Below the pieces are notes generated by a model. It saw nothing but the letters and a program-made list of their open reading frames with translations. It was not told where the DNA came from and did no database searches. Both the position numbers and the translations under genes were made by a program. A stretch of 5,169 nucleotides of DNA, from NCBI GenBank assembly GCA_003156695.1, contig PMHN01000115.1, forward strand, positions 2,067-7,235, given 5' to 3'. Positions 4,656 through 5,169 of the stretch are shown piece by piece; positions within the stretch are counted from its first letter, which is position 1; every line of letters begins with the position of its first letter. This DNA comes from Gammaproteobacteria bacterium (GTDB taxonomy: Bacteria; Pseudomonadota; Gammaproteobacteria; Steroidobacterales; Steroidobacteraceae).

Positions 4656-5169
4656 CTAGGTGTGTGGCGCAGCCTCGCCGTTGCCCTGCGGCTTCCTCTC
4701 TTGGGTATCCCGTAGTGTCTTCTGCTCCGCCGTGTGGCGTTGCGCCAGTGCCTGCGTCTGCGCCTGGTGCTGCTGCTCTAGCGCTTTCGCGCTGGCGCTT
4801 GTGGACGGCTGCTTCGCGGCCTGTTCGTGATCGGCTGCCTGCTTCTGCTGGAGTTCCTGGCGTTGCTTTTCCTGGGTGTCACGCAAGGCGTCCTGCTCAC
4901 TCTGATTCACCTTGTCGCGTTCGGCATTTCCCGTACTGGACGCCACCTGGTGGGTAACCGCGGGCAAGTCTGCCGCATGCACGGGCGCGGGCTTTACGGC
5001 CGGCTTGGACGTGGCTGCAGTCTGTGGTTTGCCGCCGTTGGCCGATGCCTTGAGAGCGGGATTGGCCATCGCTGCCTGGCGAACCTGCATTTGTGCCGCC
5101 GTTGCCTGCTGGTGCGGCGCGCGAGCGGCAGCCTGCTGGGCGGCAGTTGGCCTCGCCGTGAGGCCGCCT
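4656..5169 (-). CDS. Ala/Gln-rich helical protein, N-terminal part beyond the window edge
   Basis: The frame is open from the right edge to TAG at 4658-4656, giving about 170 visible residues; the first ATG seen (5090) is probably internal because the same composition continues upstream of it. The visible part runs from an Ala/Gln/Pro-rich, Lys-containing low-complexity stretch to a charged Gln/Glu/Lys/Ala segment likely to be helical or coiled-coil, with HQVASSTGNAERDKVNQ at the join. LRDTQE occurs twice (5'-side copy about 4886-4869, 3'-side copy about 4715-4698), a sign of internal repetition. No cysteine, membrane segment or catalytic motif is visible. Such tails occur on some Gram-negative envelope proteins with a separate folded N-terminal domain, but that part lies outside the window, so no family is assigned. 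Low-complexity sequence makes homology calls unsafe. Confidence 0.65.
   Translation of the reverse strand, partial: GGLTARPTAAQQAAARAPHQQATAAQMQVRQAAMANPALKASANGGKPQTAATSKPAVKPAPVHAADLPAVTHQVASSTGNAERDKVNQSEQDALRDTQEKQRQELQQKQAADHEQAAKQPSTSASAKALEQQHQAQTQALAQRHTAEQKTLRDTQERKPQGNGEAAPHT

Overview
The window is GC-rich, gene-dense bacterial DNA. A SlyX-family protein, outer-membrane-type lipoprotein sorting and secreted proteins point to a Gram-negative proteobacterium, most likely a gammaproteobacterium (inference; the sequence has no rRNA or strict marker gene). I saw no insertion sequence, tRNA, rRNA, CRISPR array, integrase or phage gene. It reads as ordinary chromosome.

Left part (1-1172): a minus-strand pair. 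A 67-residue zinc-ribbon protein (716-919) is followed, with a 4-base start/stop overlap, by an amidase-signature-family hydrolase (1-719) whose C-terminal half lies beyond the left edge. The region upstream of the pair (920-1172) has no confident gene, but its minus strand carries a 13-codon frame with a very good Shine-Dalgarno sequence. After one TGA that frame stays open down to the zinc-ribbon start.

Middle (1173-2548, plus strand): a small two-helix membrane protein (1173-1400), an inverted repeat just after its stop, then a tightly spaced pair of slyX (1506-1730) and a class I SAM-dependent methyltransferase (1739-2548).

Right part (2549-5169): a plus-strand gene (2649-4112) encodes a surface lipoprotein with two Ig-like domains followed by a phosphoesterase domain of the phospholipase C/acid phosphatase family. 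It converges on a minus-strand gene (4143-4604) for a small exported protein of unknown function. Upstream of that, on the same strand, is the C-terminal part of an Ala/Gln-rich, probably helical protein (4656-5169) that continues past the right edge.

The genes do not form one obvious pathway. The supportable links are zinc ribbon plus amidase (coupled translation), slyX plus methyltransferase (8-base gap), and possibly the two minus-strand genes at the right end. I found no convincing new multi-gene system. The most distinctive items are the domain layout of the phosphoesterase lipoprotein, the short frame ahead of the zinc-ribbon gene, and the unassigned exported protein.
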